Assembly: GCF_028198165.1 (NCBI RefSeq)
Contig: NZ_CP116339.1
Span: forward strand, 186,001-250,000
Length of the DNA stretch: 64,000 bases
DNA from: Pseudoxanthomonas sp. JBR18
Lineage (GTDB): Bacteria; Pseudomonadota; Gammaproteobacteria; Xanthomonadales; Xanthomonadaceae
Direction: 5' to 3'
The notes under the pieces were generated by a model. That model saw only the letters and a list, made by a program, of their open reading frames with translations, made no database searches and had not been told where the DNA came from. Positions 1 through 11,532 of this stretch are shown here, in pieces (positions within the stretch are counted from its first letter, which is position 1; every line of letters begins with the position of its first letter). A program made the position numbers and the translations under genes.

Positions 1-1
1 G

Positions 2-196
2 TTGCAGATCCTCGAGCAATTGCTCCATGTAGAGCCGCGCCTCTTCGAGCGAAGGCTCGTCGCGCAGCTTGGCGCCGGAGTCGGTGACCACGGCGTACCC
101 GATCACTTCGTCGGGGGCGTAGGCGGGGTCCGCGTCGCGTGTCAGGGCGACAACCTGATAGCCATGCTTCTGCAGAATCGTGTGGCGATATTCCAC
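2..196 (-). CDS. Small hypothetical protein, 3' end cut by window edge
   Basis: The reading frame opens with GTG at 196, preceded by a purine-rich GAAGGAACGCCAGG stretch that can serve as ribosome binding site, and it runs without a stop to the window edge. The 65 visible residues begin VEYRHTILQKHGYQVVALTR and contain an acidic end (SLEEARLYMEQLLEDLQ). There is no signal peptide and no motif that I recognise. The composition looks like a small soluble protein with an alpha/beta start and a C-terminal helix. It is probably a short conserved hypothetical of the family-specific core genome. The function is unknown and the C-terminus lies outside the window. Confidence 0.55.
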   Translation of the reverse strand, partial: MEYRHTILQKHGYQVVALTRDADPAYAPDEVIGYAVVTDSGAKLRDEPSLEEARLYMEQLLEDLQ

Positions 197-368
197 CCTG
201 GCGTTCCTTCACCGGTGCGACGACACGATCCTAAGCCATCCGGGTGCGCGCCGGCCACCTTGATGCGGCAGACCGGAAGGGGAACTGCCCATACTCCGCA
301 GCCGGCCGCTTCGAAACGGGTATCTCCGGGCGCTCCACACCAGGACCACCTAGTCCAAACCCAGACGC

Positions 369-393
369 AAAAAAGCCGGGCAATGCCCGGCCT
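369..393 (-). terminator. Rho-independent terminator after tRNA-Val
   Basis: Read on the minus strand, GCCGGGC-ATT-GCCCGGC forms a 7-bp GC-rich stem with a short loop, followed directly by TTTTTT. It lies about 30 bases past the tRNA-Val CCA end and would end that transcript. Confidence 0.85.
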
Positions 394-425
394 TTCTTGT
401 CCCACCTGCCCCGCCAAGGGAAAGG

Positions 426-500
426 TGGTGGGCGGTACAGGGTTCGAACCTGTGACCCCTACCATGTCAAGGTAGTGCTCTACCGCTGAGCTAACCGCCC
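426..500 (-). tRNA. tRNA-Val (anticodon GAC)
   Basis: Read on the minus strand, a full cloverleaf is visible. The 7-bp acceptor stem is GGGCGGT/ACCGCCC, the D arm contains AGCTCAGCGGTAGAGC, the anticodon stem-loop is CTACC-TTGACAT-GGTAG, and the T arm contains GGTTCGAACCC. CCA is encoded at 426-428. The anticodon GAC reads the valine codon GUC. Length is 75 nt. Confidence 0.96.
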
Positions 501-514
501 GTCGCAATCAAATT

Positions 515-535
515 GCGCCCTCGCTGGGAGGGCGC
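515..535 (-). terminator. Hairpin after uvrB, possible terminator
   Basis: GCGCCCTC and GAGGGCGC form a perfect 8-bp inverted repeat with a 5-base loop, followed on the minus strand by AATTTGATT. It lies 70 bases past the uvrB stop and just upstream of tRNA-Val. The U-tract is weak, so it may stop uvrB readthrough only partly. It also overlaps the tRNA promoter discriminator region. Confidence 0.45.
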
Positions 536-537
536 GC

Positions 538-543
538 ATCATA
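538..543 (-). promoter_or_regulatory. Putative -10 element of tRNA-Val promoter
   Basis: TATGAT on the minus strand is followed by a GC-rich discriminator (GCGCGCCC), as in stringently controlled stable-RNA promoters. The -35 position (TTCCCG, 17-bp spacing) matches the consensus poorly. Confidence 0.4.
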
Positions 544-604
544 CCACCCCTTCGGCTGGACGGGAACGGGCCCGGTCGAATTTTCTGCCGTGGCCGCCTT
601 ACCC

Positions 605-2623
<2,019 letters not shown>

Positions 2624-2647
2624 GGGACCTGCCTTGCACGAGCGAAA

Positions 2648-2653
2648 AGTATA
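2648..2653 (-). promoter_or_regulatory. Putative -10 box of uvrB
   Basis: TATACT on the minus strand lies 24 bases upstream of the uvrB ATG. No recognisable -35 hexamer is found at 16-18 bp spacing, so the assignment is tentative. Confidence 0.3.
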
Positions 2654-2798
2654 GACCCGGGCCAGGTGAGGCCCGGATGCAGGGATTTCCTACCCCCTGA
2701 TGCGGCCTGTCCGACAGCCAAGCAAGGCGGCCGCCGATGCCCGGCGCCGAGCCTGCGGGCGACACTTACTCACACCGCCACGGACAAAGGATTGCCCG

Positions 2799-3350
2799 AT
2801 GAACAGAACCTGCCGCGCCGCAAAGCACACTCGCTGCCGAGGCTTTACGCTCCTGGAAGCCAGCATCGTTGTGACCCTGGTCAGCCTCGGGGTCGCCGTT
2901 GCCATCCCTTCCTATCACGGCCTACTCCAGCGACAGCGGGAAAGCGCCACGACCAATCTGATTACATCGTTCATGGCGTCCGCCCGGAGCACGGCGATCA
3001 GCTACCACACCCCGACCGTGGTGTGCCCGTACGACGGCCTGAAAGGCTGCCGCGCCGACAGCGACTGGACGCAAGGCTGGATGATGTTCTACGACCCGGA
3101 CGGCAATCGTCAGCCCGATCTCCCGGATGAGATTCTTCGCATGGAACATGCCCCTCGCGATGCCGGCCTACGGATCGTCTCCACCAGCGGCAGACCGCGC
3201 GCCACCTTCCTGGCCAATGGCAGTGCGGCGGGCAGCAACCTCACAATTCGCCTGTGCCAGGGCAGCACTACCCGCGCGGCCGTGATCGTCAATCGCAGCG
3301 GACGCGCCAGGGTCGAGCGCGCGCCGGATGACGGGGCGTGCGCGGATTGA
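2799..3350 (+). CDS. Orphan GspH/FimT-family pseudopilin
   Basis: The 183-residue protein starts at ATG 2799, with GGACAAAGGA as ribosome binding site. It has a class III prepilin leader of 15 residues ending in glycine, then FTLLEASIVVTLVSLGVAVA, which is the N-methylated hydrophobic helix with Glu at +5. The rest resembles the GspH/FimT globular domain, with the typical conserved segment around ARSTAISYHTPTVVCPYDG and DWTQGWMMFYDPDGN. It probably enters the inner-membrane pseudopilin complex that primes type IV pilus assembly. It stands alone, divergent from uvrB, with no other pilin gene on its strand, whereas a full minor-pilin operon with its own fimT lies 700 bases away. A bidirectional terminator follows. 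The exact role is unknown. Confidence 0.85.
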   Translation: MNRTCRAAKHTRCRGFTLLEASIVVTLVSLGVAVAIPSYHGLLQRQRESATTNLITSFMASARSTAISYHTPTVVCPYDGLKGCRADSDWTQGWMMFYDPDGNRQPDLPDEILRMEHAPRDAGLRIVSTSGRPRATFLANGSAAGSNLTIRLCQGSTTRAAVIVNRSGRARVERAPDDGACAD

Positions 3351-3392
3351 GGTCGAAACAGGTCCCGTCCGGTCCGGGACAAGCCGCACAAA

Positions 3393-3420
3393 AAAAGGCC
3401 TGCATTGCTGCAGGCCTTTT
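3393..3420. terminator. Bidirectional rho-independent terminator
   Basis: AAAAGGCCTGCA-TTGC-TGCAGGCCTTTT is a perfect 12-bp stem with an A-tract on one side and a T-tract on the other. It can end the pseudopilin transcript on the plus strand and the tRNA-Asn transcript on the minus strand. Confidence 0.9.
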
Positions 3421-3428
3421 CCTGAATC

Positions 3429-3505
3429 TGGCGCCCGAAGTTGGACTCGAACCAACGACCCCCTGATTAACAGTCAAGTGCTCTAACCGGCTGAGCTATT
3501 CGGGC
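3429..3505 (-). tRNA. tRNA-Asn (anticodon GTT)
   Basis: Read on the minus strand, the acceptor stem is GCCCGAA/TTCGGGC, the D arm is AGCTCAGCCGGTTAGAGC, and the anticodon stem-loop is CTTGA-CTGTTAA-TCAGG with anticodon GTT. The T arm contains GGTTCGAGTCC and CCA is encoded. Length is 77 nt. It reads Asn codons AAC/AAU. Confidence 0.96.
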
Positions 3506-3515
3506 GGGGGCGCAA

Positions 3516-3544
3516 ATTGTAGACGGTCGCCAGATGTTCGGCAA
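3516..3544 (-). promoter_or_regulatory. Sigma-70 promoter of tRNA-Asn
   Basis: On the minus strand a -35 TTGCCG (3539-3544) and a -10 TACAAT (3516-3521) are separated by exactly 17 bp and followed by a GC-rich discriminator. The tRNA 5' end is 11 bases after the -10 box. Confidence 0.7.
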
Positions 3545-3571
3545 CCGTCCGATTGCATCGGCGAATCGCGG

Positions 3572-4054
3572 TCAGAAGCAATCCGGGTTGTTGGCCGTCC
3601 CGCTCGCGCCCGAACCACGCGCGCCAGCCTGGTTCAGGGTCAGCGTGCCGCAGCTGTCCTTGTTCTGGCCCTGCGTCGTGGTCGGTGTGGCGGTGAGCGT
3701 GTAGGTGTTCGCCGCCTGGTTAGAGATGGCGATGGTGTATTGCGCGGTCCCCGTTCTGGGAGATTGGTTTGTCAGCCCATTGACCGCCGCCATGCTGGTG
3801 CCATACGAGTTGTTGACTGTGTGATATCGCTCGAGAATCTGCGCCGATTCCACCAGATCCGCCTTGGCCTGCGCGCGTCGCGACTTACGCACCTGGTTCT
3901 GGTAGGAGGGATACGCGATAGCGGCGAGAATGGCCACAACCGCAACGACGATCATGAGCTCGACCAAGGTGAAGCCCTTCTCGCGGCCTAGTTGCCGCCC
4001 CTCCCCAGTGACAGTACGGATCTCGCCAGTCGCTACTTGGTGTCGCACTTTCAT
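3572..4054 (-). CDS. pilE: Type IV pilin PilE-like (minor pilin operon, last gene)
   Basis: This 160-residue class III prepilin has the core [20 protein letters not shown], where prepilin peptidase PilD cuts after Gly and methylates Phe. The body fits PilE, including the [20 protein letters not shown] helix and two C-terminal cysteines (DSC...PDCF) that form the D-loop disulfide. The start chosen is ATG 4054, which overlaps the pilY1 stop (ATGA) and is preceded by GGAG. This gives an unusual 27-residue leader. A strong SD-like GGGGAGGGG lies six bases before a CTA codon at 3991-3989. If that codon were a start, it would give the usual six-residue leader MGREKG. The protein is probably exported with PilY1 and the other minor pilins and placed at the pilus tip. 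Confidence 0.9.
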   Translation of the reverse strand: MKVRHQVATGEIRTVTGEGRQLGREKGFTLVELMIVVAVVAILAAIAYPSYQNQVRKSRRAQAKADLVESAQILERYHTVNNSYGTSMAAVNGLTNQSPRTGTAQYTIAISNQAANTYTLTATPTTTQGQNKDSCGTLTLNQAGARGSGASGTANNPDCF

Positions 4055-7000
4055 CGCAATTGTCTCCAGGACTGCCTTCCACAGACGCGCTGGATAGTCA
4101 GCGACTGGGTCGGATTGATTGGATCGACCACCACCTCGCTGCATGTGCCCGTTGGCGAATCAGGGACGCAGTCAGGATCGGCCGGGTTGCAGTAGGTGGG
4201 CAACGTTGGGCTGGGCTGGGTCACGCCTACTCCCTGGCTGGGCGCACCACTCCCCGACGACACACCGCCGGTGCTGCCGCTTCCCACGGGCGTATTGTCA
4301 GGTGCGACCGCCACTTGGCCAAGCGCGGCCGCGCCGGAGAGCGGATTCAGCCCGTAGAGCCAGTTGGTGCCGCCTGGCACACAGTCCGAACCGACGCTGG
4401 GAATGTAGGTCGGGAAATAGATCTTGCCGCTCTGGATACGCGGATTGCCGATCATCCGCTCGCCGGTGAGCACGTACTTTCCGTTGGTGTCCTTGACCGC
4501 CAGATCCATGTACCAGCCCCGCTGCGCAAGGAAATTGACCGCATTGCTCGACACACTGCGCGTCGGTGGCGTGGTGTTGTCATCCGACAGAATCTGCTGC
4601 TGAGCAAGGACCCCGCGTCCGGTGACCGTTGACGACCCGTTGTCCCAGATTCCGTACACCGTCTGCAGATCCGTCGTGTTGTTGTCCCCCGTGGCGAAAT
4701 ACCGGCCTGTCCCGAAATAGACCATGTAGCCGCCGTTCGGCCCCACCGACAGCTCGAGCCCGCCCGTGATCGGCTGGCGATTGCCACTGGGATCCTTGGC
4801 GGTGAACAGGGCATTGCCGCTGTAAGCCACATTCCAGGACGCCGCTGTGGCGCCACTGAGGTCGAACTTCCACACGTTGCCCTGCAGATCGCCGCCATAG
4901 ACACTGTCCACCAGGCCATCGCCGTTGGTGTCGGCCACTGCGATATTGCCCAGCCCGTTCATCGCATTGGTGTTGAGCAGATCCGAGACCTTCCAGTTGG
5001 GCTTGACCCTGGCTAGTACCGCGCCGGATTCCACGTCGACCACGAACAGCACCGGGTCCCCGTTGGTACTGTTATACCCATTGCCAAACAGCGCCACCCA
5101 TTTCCCGTTATCCAGCGGGACGACGACCGGCTGCCCCATGACCAGACCGATATCGGCGGCAACCGCGGGGGTGCTGCTCTTGTCGTTGACCTCCCAGAGC
5201 ACGTCGTTGGCACCGAACGAATCCGGATTGGTCACGTTGAGACCAAAAGCGCCCTTCTGGCCCGCACCGAGTCCTCCGACCAGGACGGTTCCCCAATTGC
5301 CGGTCGTGGCCATCAGGGCGTCGGCGACGGTCAATTTTCCGTCGACGTAGTAGCGATGTGAATAGCTGCGATTGGCCAGGTAACCGAGCCCGGTCAGACG
5401 CGTGCGTCCCAGCAGCGAGTTGGGAACATAGGCAAAGGATTCGACACCCGCATCATTGAAGGCATGCAACATACCGTCGTTGGCACCTACGAAGGCATAT
5501 TCGCGCTTCGAAGCCTTGCCGTTCACGTAGCTGGTGTAAGCCGTGCGCTGCGCCGCGCTCAACCCACCGGCTGAAGACCAGCCGAAGTCGGAGCGTTTGC
5601 TTGAGACCACCGGCGCGGAGTTGATGATGTCTCCCATGATGCTGCTGCGCGTCCGGTAAGGCGCAGAATTGAGGGTCGTACCTTGCGCCGTCTTGTCGCC
5701 ACGCAAATATTTCACGATCGAATCGGCCGACATGCCGCTACCGAAGTCGACGTTGAATTCCCCTTCGGTGGGGTAGCCCAGCTGCGCCAGCACTTCAGCT
5801 CGCGACGATCCGAGGTTGGTAGCGCGGAACTCCTTGACGACGGTTCCCCTGTTGGCCGAGGCGACCGGCGCCAACGCCGTATAGATCTTCCGCGCATCCA
5901 CACCGGCTGAAGTGCTCGGAAGGAGCGCAGCCGCCGACCAGAGCTGCGTACCAAGCAAGCCGGCAGAGGTGAGCCGGAATGCCTTGAGGTCGCCGATCCA
6001 GTCGACGCCATTGGGGCTGGCATAGGAGGGCAAGACCGCGAAGGAGTTGGACGACACCTGCGCACCGGCAATCGCCAGTGAGCCGCTGTTCGCTGAGTCA
6101 GCTTGGATAGTGTCAAACGCCTTTTCCAGCTGCGGACGCAGATAAAGCGGATTGGTCACCAGGAAGTAGTTATCGGGGGTGCCGTTACCGTCCGCGTCCC
6201 ATTGCGCCGCACTCGTGATCACGCCATTTTTTCCGGTATCGGCAAAACCACCGAATTTTGCGGCATACCACAGCGGGTCTTGCAACTGAACCGCCGTCGA
6301 TGTCGCAGAAGGCGTAAAGGTTCTGGACGCATTCAGCGTCAAACCCGCATTGCAGGGCGCAGTCCCCGTCGCCCCGGGCGTCGCACAACCGCCCGCATCG
6401 ACGCCCGCTGGCGTATTGAGGGCGTAAACAGACGTGTTTTGCGCACTGTCAGAATCACGCACCTCCAGATAGACGCCGTCCTTGGTTGTGCCCGAGATCA
6501 CATAACCCAGGTTTTGGTTCGCACTGCCGGCCGCATATTCGGAGGTGAGATTGACGGTGACCGTCTTGTCGGCATTTTGGGTAACGACATAGCGCACGAT
6601 AGCATCCATATCGAAGTCGTTACCCTGCTCCACATCCTCATAGCTGATGCGGAAAGATGCGTAGGGACGACCGCCGTTGACGTCATCCTTGGTTGTACCG
6701 TTCAGATTTTCGATCTGCTCGATATACAGCGCCACGATGGTGTTGGTCGGTTTGCGCGTGTCGCCGCCGAAGGTGCCGCTGACCGTCTTGCCGAACGGCA
6801 GGATGGTGATGTTGCCAAACTGAAACTTGGGTAGCGGCGAAGCCAATGCAATCGCATAGGTGTTGATCTTCTGATCACCCGCTGCGGCACTGACGTCATT
6901 GACATGACCATAGCGCGCCACGCTCGCCGAATAATACGTGCCGTTTTTGGTTGGTTCTTCCGGCGACAGGCCGCGGATATTGCCAAACGAGGTGGCGAGC

Positions 7001-9240
7001 TTGGGCGTCGGCGCGCCGTCGGTGACGCCACCCACGTCGCCGATGAACACATTGCGGCTGCCGCCGAACTGCTGGTTCCAGATCTCCTGTCCCTCTGCTG
7101 CCGCAGAGAACGCCTTCAGGGTCGAAGGCGTATCGCCAGTGGTTGCGTTCGCGTTGAAGGCGCTGCCCGGTAGGTCTCCATCGTAACTCGGATTGATGTC
7201 GCTAATGATGGTCTGATACGGCTTGGCGCAGAACGGATAGCCACCGTTCTTGCGATAGGGATCTACCCAGCTCGGGCTCGGCAGGCCCATTGCGACCTCT
7301 TCCGCAGCTCCATTGGAGCTGGCCGGACTGTTGGCGAAGCGCGGCGTCGGTGTGGAAGCACCGGCGAAGTAGCGCATCGACTCATACAACATCTCCGCAA
7401 TCGGATTGCCCCACATGCGGCAGTTGCCGTTGCTGATCGGGTTCGCGGACCCGCCACAGTTCCCTTTGCCGTTGCCCCAGTTGAACGCAGTATCCGAGTT
7501 GTAGTTGTTGGTGACGCTACCACCGTAGGCGCCACCAATCATGCGCAGACTGCTGATGGTCTTGGCGATACCAACGACGCTATTGAACTGCCCCGTCGTC
7601 GGATTAATTTCATCCGAAAAACTTCCGATATTCCTCCTCAGCACACCGCCTTCGATGTTGTTAGGCTGGGAGCCGGTGATCAGACCGAAATACATCCGGT
7701 TCTCTTCGCCGTAGTCATGCAGGATGCCCGTGGGCTTGTAGTTGCCATTGGGATACGCCTTGCACGTATCGTCCCGCACGGCGGCATTGTTGGTGCAGAC
7801 CTGCACGCGCACCCGGTAATCCTGACGCGTTACAGGATCAGTGGACGGCGTCAGATTGTAGGTGGCGATTGAGAGCGAGCCATCCACAAAGCCGGCCGTC
7901 GGGTTGAGCGGACCTCCGTTGTATACCGGAACGATCGTCCAGTTGCTCCAGCCGCCGCCCCCGAGCGCGGTCCGTTCACGCCGGAAACGTAGATAGAACG
8001 CTTCACCACCAGCCGCCTCCTCCATTCGGAAGCGGATGGTATAGCTTTTGCCCTGACCCAGATTCAAGATGCCAGTTGAATAATTCTGGCAGTTGCAGGC
8101 GCCATGACCTCCGTAGTAGCCAGCCCGACCAACAACATTGTTCCCATTAAGGATCTGAACGTCGACCGCGTCATCGCCATCCACGGCGAATTCGTACCGG
8201 CCAGTTTCTAATAGGCCAGTCTGCAAGGTATTGAAAGTACCCTGCATGATGGTCAGAAAATTGTCGTTGGCGCCGTAAGGATTGCAGTTACTTGCGCAGT
8301 TGATCGTGCTGCTCGAAATAACGCCACTGCCGAACTGATACGCTGGTTTGGCGTAATTAGTTTCCATCGTATCAAATGCTGCACGATCACCGGGATGACC
8401 CGGATAGGCCTGCGGTGTGCCGGCGCTTGTGCAGTCCACACGCTGGTTACTGCTGTTGAAGCATTTATTGCCGGCAACCGGGGCCTCGATGGAGAGCCAG
8501 TTGTAGACACGAGTGGATGTATTTTGCAGCACGCGGAACAGCGGGCCGTTGTAGCCGGAACTGGCGAAATCCTGGGTGGTGGTGATCGCAAACAGATGGT
8601 ACTTACCCGAGCTTGGCAGTCCAAGCGGTGCGTACTTGCGGATGTCATACCCGTCGCGGTCGATGCTCTGGTATTCCTTGCCCCAGCTGTGGCCGTCCTG
8701 CGGGAAGAACGAACCCTCCAGCACTGTCTTGTCGGCATCATCCACCGCGCGGTAGCCGCCATAGAGCACCTTGCGCAGGGCATCCATGCGGGAAGTGGTC
8801 AAGTAATTGAGGAAGTCACCGCTCCAGTAGGTGCCGCCACAGGTCTTGTCCGCGGTGTAGGACTGGGGGACAAACTGCCCGGACGCGCTCTCGCCCGTGG
8901 TGCCGGACCAGGCATAGCAGACATACGAATTGAAGTACCCGTAGTAATCAATCTTGTACTTTGACTCGCCTTCGGCGGGGTTTGGCTTGAGAACGTAGCC
9001 GCGGTAACCGACGTCCAGGATGCCGTCGCCATCCAGGTCGGAGGTATCGTTGTAAGCCGAGAAGTAGATCTTGTGGTCCTTGCCCATCACCAGCATGTTC
9101 AGTGGCGGCAATGCAGTCTTGGTGAACAAGGGCGCCTGGGCTACGGGAAGCTGGGTGGGCGTGGCCTGGGTCAGGGCCTTGCCGACGAAGACCAGCAATC
9201 CGAGCAGCAGCAGCGCAGGCAGGAGATGGCGGATGCGCAT
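4051..9240 (-). CDS. pilY1: PilY1-family pilus tip adhesin with PA14-like domain
   Basis: This protein of about 1729 residues starts at ATG 9240, where a signal peptide begins ([20 protein letters not shown]). A longer upstream frame has no secretion signal and overlaps pilX, so it was not used. The C-terminal third is the PilY1 beta-propeller. Around residues 1437-1445 it holds the calcium-binding loop DTNGDGLVD followed by [15 protein letters not shown], the family hallmark linked to pilus extension and retraction. A second calcium-loop-like stretch (DLDGDGILD) is near residue 70. I cannot find an intact von Willebrand A metal site in the N-terminal half. Instead, residues about 325-425 look like a PA14-type lectin fold. 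PilY1 acts at the pilus tip in adhesion, surface sensing and minor-pilin complex assembly. It lies 11 bases after pilX and overlaps pilE by four bases. Confidence 0.93.
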   Translation of the reverse strand: MRIRHLLPALLLLGLLVFVGKALTQATPTQLPVAQAPLFTKTALPPLNMLVMGKDHKIYFSAYNDTSDLDGDGILDVGYRGYVLKPNPAEGESKYKIDYYGYFNSYVCYAWSGTTGESASGQFVPQSYTADKTCGGTYWSGDFLNYLTTSRMDALRKVLYGGYRAVDDADKTVLEGSFFPQDGHSWGKEYQSIDRDGYDIRKYAPLGLPSSGKYHLFAITTTQDFASSGYNGPLFRVLQNTSTRVYNWLSIEAPVAGNKCFNSSNQRVDCTSAGTPQAYPGHPGDRAAFDTMETNYAKPAYQFGSGVISSSTINCASNCNPYGANDNFLTIMQGTFNTLQTGLLETGRYEFAVDGDDAVDVQILNGNNVVGRAGYYGGHGACNCQNYSTGILNLGQGKSYTIRFRMEEAAGGEAFYLRFRRERTALGGGGWSNWTIVPVYNGGPLNPTAGFVDGSLSIATYNLTPSTDPVTRQDYRVRVQVCTNNAAVRDDTCKAYPNGNYKPTGILHDYGEENRMYFGLITGSQPNNIEGGVLRRNIGSFSDEINPTTGQFNSVVGIAKTISSLRMIGGAYGGSVTNNYNSDTAFNWGNGKGNCGGSANPISNGNCRMWGNPIAEMLYESMRYFAGASTPTPRFANSPASSNGAAEEVAMGLPSPSWVDPYRKNGGYPFCAKPYQTIISDINPSYDGDLPGSAFNANATTGDTPSTLKAFSAAAEGQEIWNQQFGGSRNVFIGDVGGVTDGAPTPKLATSFGNIRGLSPEEPTKNGTYYSASVARYGHVNDVSAAAGDQKINTYAIALASPLPKFQFGNITILPFGKTVSGTFGGDTRKPTNTIVALYIEQIENLNGTTKDDVNGGRPYASFRISYEDVEQGNDFDMDAIVRYVVTQNADKTVTVNLTSEYAAGSANQNLGYVISGTTKDGVYLEVRDSDSAQNTSVYALNTPAGVDAGGCATPGATGTAPCNAGLTLNASRTFTPSATSTAVQLQDPLWYAAKFGGFADTGKNGVITSAAQWDADGNGTPDNYFLVTNPLYLRPQLEKAFDTIQADSANSGSLAIAGAQVSSNSFAVLPSYASPNGVDWIGDLKAFRLTSAGLLGTQLWSAAALLPSTSAGVDARKIYTALAPVASANRGTVVKEFRATNLGSSRAEVLAQLGYPTEGEFNVDFGSGMSADSIVKYLRGDKTAQGTTLNSAPYRTRSSIMGDIINSAPVVSSKRSDFGWSSAGGLSAAQRTAYTSYVNGKASKREYAFVGANDGMLHAFNDAGVESFAYVPNSLLGRTRLTGLGYLANRSYSHRYYVDGKLTVADALMATTGNWGTVLVGGLGAGQKGAFGLNVTNPDSFGANDVLWEVNDKSSTPAVAADIGLVMGQPVVVPLDNGKWVALFGNGYNSTNGDPVLFVVDVESGAVLARVKPNWKVSDLLNTNAMNGLGNIAVADTNGDGLVDSVYGGDLQGNVWKFDLSGATAASWNVAYSGNALFTAKDPSGNRQPITGGLELSVGPNGGYMVYFGTGRYFATGDNNTTDLQTVYGIWDNGSSTVTGRGVLAQQQILSDDNTTPPTRSVSSNAVNFLAQRGWYMDLAVKDTNGKYVLTGERMIGNPRIQSGKIYFPTYIPSVGSDCVPGGTNWLYGLNPLSGAAALGQVAVAPDNTPVGSGSTGGVSSGSGAPSQGVGVTQPSPTLPTYCNPADPDCVPDSPTGTCSEVVVDPINPTQSLTIQRVCGRQSWRQLR

Positions 9241-9251
9241 GACGTGTGCCT

Positions 9252-9734
9252 TCAGGGCTTGATGAAGATGGTGTCGACCGCAGCGGCCGAACTGGAATCG
9301 GCCACCGAGTCGCGGTCGCGACTGAACGCCGTCGTGCGGAACATATTGCATAGTTCCTTGTCGGCGCCTGCCTTGGCGCTGCATTGCGCGGTGCAAATGC
9401 TGATGTTGACCGTGCGTGTATCGCTCACTGTCGTCGCCGGAATTGCGTTGGCCCATACAGTGGGATCGACCGGGTTGGCACAGTCTTCATATGCGTAGGA
9501 GGTGCCATTGGTGATGTCGGCCTCACGCTGGCGAATATTCCCCTCAGCGCGTTGAAACGCCATGTTGGCGGACTGGAAGTTCGCAGACATGCGCTCCTGC
9601 ATGGTTGCAACCTGCATCCCGACGATTCCGATCAGGGCCAGCAGAATGAGCATGATCAAGGCGATGTACAGCGCCGCACCGGATTGCGCACGACGTGGGG
9701 CCATGATGCGAGAATGGCGCTTGGGAGAGGTCAT
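9252..9734 (-). CDS. pilX: Type IV pilus assembly protein PilX
   Basis: This 160-residue minor pilin has a basic leader ending in QSG, then AALYIALIMLILLALIGIVG, the hydrophobic helix typical of PilX, which lacks the usual Glu at +5. The segment QERMSANFQSANMAFQRAE is the conserved PilX helix just after the membrane. I chose ATG 9734. An alternative TTG at 9740 overlapping the pilW stop would add two residues. PilX joins PilV, PilW and FimT/FimU in the tip complex that carries PilY1 and initiates pilus assembly. It is the gene between pilW and pilY1 in the operon. Confidence 0.92.
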   Translation of the reverse strand: MTSPKRHSRIMAPRRAQSGAALYIALIMLILLALIGIVGMQVATMQERMSANFQSANMAFQRAEGNIRQREADITNGTSYAYEDCANPVDPTVWANAIPATTVSDTRTVNISICTAQCSAKAGADKELCNMFRTTAFSRDRDSVADSSSAAAVDTIFIKP

Positions 9735-9736
9735 GA

Positions 9737-11050
9737 TCAATTTCCGAACAGCCGATTGCGCAGGGCGATGGTGGTGTCATAGCCATGCCGGTAGTTACCG
9801 TCGGCCGGTGTATTCATCGTCACCCCCATGACATTGATCGCTTGGACCGGCTGGCCGACGACCGCCCGGTCGTTTGTTCCCCGGATCAAGAGGCCCAGCT
9901 GGACGCTCCCAACTCGTCGCCAACGCTTGGCGCTGGTGATTCCGGCCGCTGTATTCGGCAGCGGAGTTCCGATATCAGCCGCCGAAGCGGTCTTGTTGAT
10001 CAACCCGCTGGCAAAGGCAGCTGTGAGCGCCGCAGAGTCCTCTCCGTAACGCAACTGCATCGATTCCACGCCTTCAACCATTTCTTCCTGCACCGCCTGC
10101 AATGCCCCCCCCGCCGGCGCCGTCCAGCGCACGCGATACAGCGACGGGACATTCGTCGTCGGATTAAGTGCGACGAAATAGGCCATGGTTTCGGCCCGAT
10201 ATAGCCAGGTCTGATTTGGCGCGTATGAATAGTTCTCCGTCACCAAGGCGTTATCGCTGGCAACCGTATAGCCGAGCGCCGTCTGGTTGAGCCCAGTGAC
10301 GTTGACATTCATGGAGGTGTTGCCGGGTGCGGCAGACGCCTGGAACACCGAAGTGGCTCCGCAGTTGCCGATCGCGAATAGGCCGGCCGATCCGCCTGTG
10401 GCGACCTTGCTGCTGTCGGCGGCACTTTCACTGGGGTAGCCCAGGGCGGAATTCCCGGTCGTGGTGACCGCCATTGATGTCACCGTGGTCTGGATCGGCG
10501 ACATGTAGCGCAGGACGATGATGTCACTGCCACGAATGGGCTTGGGATTGATGGAGTTGTCGGTGAGCGCCGTTGGGAGCGCAGGCGTCCAATCCCCCGC
10601 GCCGCCCGCCGCCGGCGTGGTGGCCACGGTCAGAATGTCGTCGGGCGAGGTATTGTTTGCCTCGAAGCCTTGGATCGAAATATCGAAGCGCAACGGAAAT
10701 GCCAAGCTAGAGGCATCGTTGGCCTCGCGCTGGGCGCTGGTCATGAACAAGGAGCGAATATTGCCCCCCGTGATCTTCCCAGCGGCATCGGTCGAATACA
10801 GCGACTGATCGTTGACGCAACCGGCATGACCCGCCATGCGGATATCCCGCTGCAGGAAATCCAGGGAGAAGCGCGCATTTTCCTGGTTGCGGGCAACGCC
10901 CTGCGACAGTCTGTAAGCGGCGCTGGATGCGCTGAAGACCTGCACTAACCCCAGGATCAGGATCAGGCCGATGGTGATGGCGATCATCAGTTCGATGAGC
11001 GACAAGCCGGCCTGATGGCGACGCAACGCGGGCATGGTCCTGGACGTCAT
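9737..11050 (-). CDS. pilW: Type IV pilus assembly protein PilW
   Basis: The 437-residue protein has a 15-residue leader MTSRTMPALRRHQAG followed by LSLIELMIAITIGLILILGL, with Leu at +1 and Glu at +5 as in PilW. The segment YRLSQGVARNQENARFSLDF and RDIRMAGHAGC match the family's conserved region after the helix. The size is on the large side for minor pilins, as usual for PilW. Its ATG overlaps the pilV stop (ATGA), so it is probably translationally coupled. It forms part of the minor-pilin tip complex together with PilX, PilV and PilY1. Confidence 0.93.
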   Translation of the reverse strand: MTSRTMPALRRHQAGLSLIELMIAITIGLILILGLVQVFSASSAAYRLSQGVARNQENARFSLDFLQRDIRMAGHAGCVNDQSLYSTDAAGKITGGNIRSLFMTSAQREANDASSLAFPLRFDISIQGFEANNTSPDDILTVATTPAAGGAGDWTPALPTALTDNSINPKPIRGSDIIVLRYMSPIQTTVTSMAVTTTGNSALGYPSESAADSSKVATGGSAGLFAIGNCGATSVFQASAAPGNTSMNVNVTGLNQTALGYTVASDNALVTENYSYAPNQTWLYRAETMAYFVALNPTTNVPSLYRVRWTAPAGGALQAVQEEMVEGVESMQLRYGEDSAALTAAFASGLINKTASAADIGTPLPNTAAGITSAKRWRRVGSVQLGLLIRGTNDRAVVGQPVQAINVMGVTMNTPADGNYRHGYDTTIALRNRLFGN

Positions 11051-11532
11051 AGGCGGCTCTTCAGCTCGATCTGGCTCTTTTGCTTAGCGGCATCCTGCTC
11101 CCAGTAAGCGTCCGTCCAACGCAAGGTGACCGTGACCTCACCGTCCGCGGCCAGCGCAACCTGGGCGTCCCCATCAGGAAAGGCGCGACGCACCTCGCAG
11201 CGCCAACGGGCGATGATCTCGTTCGGTGTCGCGCTGGATGTCCGCTTACAGGCGTCTTCGGTGCCCGTGATGCTACCGAAGCTGCCGTAGGTGATGCCGT
11301 TGTAATAGGAGGCCTGCGAGCGCTGGGTGCGCATCATATCGACCAGTTCATAGGCCAGGTTGGTCGCGATCGTGCGGTCCTGCGCGCTCTTGGTGAAGCG
11401 CACGCTCATGGTCTGCAGCATTGCGAAACCCAGCAGGCCCAGCCCCATGATGAGCACGGCGATCATCACCTCGATCAGGGTGAAACCGGCATGCCCGCGA
11501 CGCCCGATGCGCCTGCGCAATGAGTGGCTCAT
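11047..11532 (-). CDS. pilV: Type IV pilus modification/minor pilin PilV
   Basis: This 161-residue protein starts at ATG 11532, overlapping the fimT stop by ATGA, with AGAAGGGGAA as a ribosome binding site inside the fimT end. It carries a 16-residue basic leader ending HAG, then FTLIEVMIAVLIMGLGLLG, the class III pilin helix with Glu at +5. The stretch LQTMSVRFTKSAQDRTIATN is typical of PilV. PilV and PilW bridge FimT/FimU and PilX in the tip complex. The longer frame beginning further upstream overlaps fimT and has a non-pilin start, so it was rejected. Confidence 0.92.
   Translation of the reverse strand: MSHSLRRRIGRRGHAGFTLIEVMIAVLIMGLGLLGFAMLQTMSVRFTKSAQDRTIATNLAYELVDMMRTQRSQASYYNGITYGSFGSITGTEDACKRTSSATPNEIIARWRCEVRRAFPDGDAQVALAADGEVTVTLRWTDAYWEQDAAKQKSQIELKSRL

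Noticed and set aside
9241..9456. Longer N-terminus for PilY1
   Set aside because: It overlaps the pilX 3' end out of frame and hides the signal peptide.
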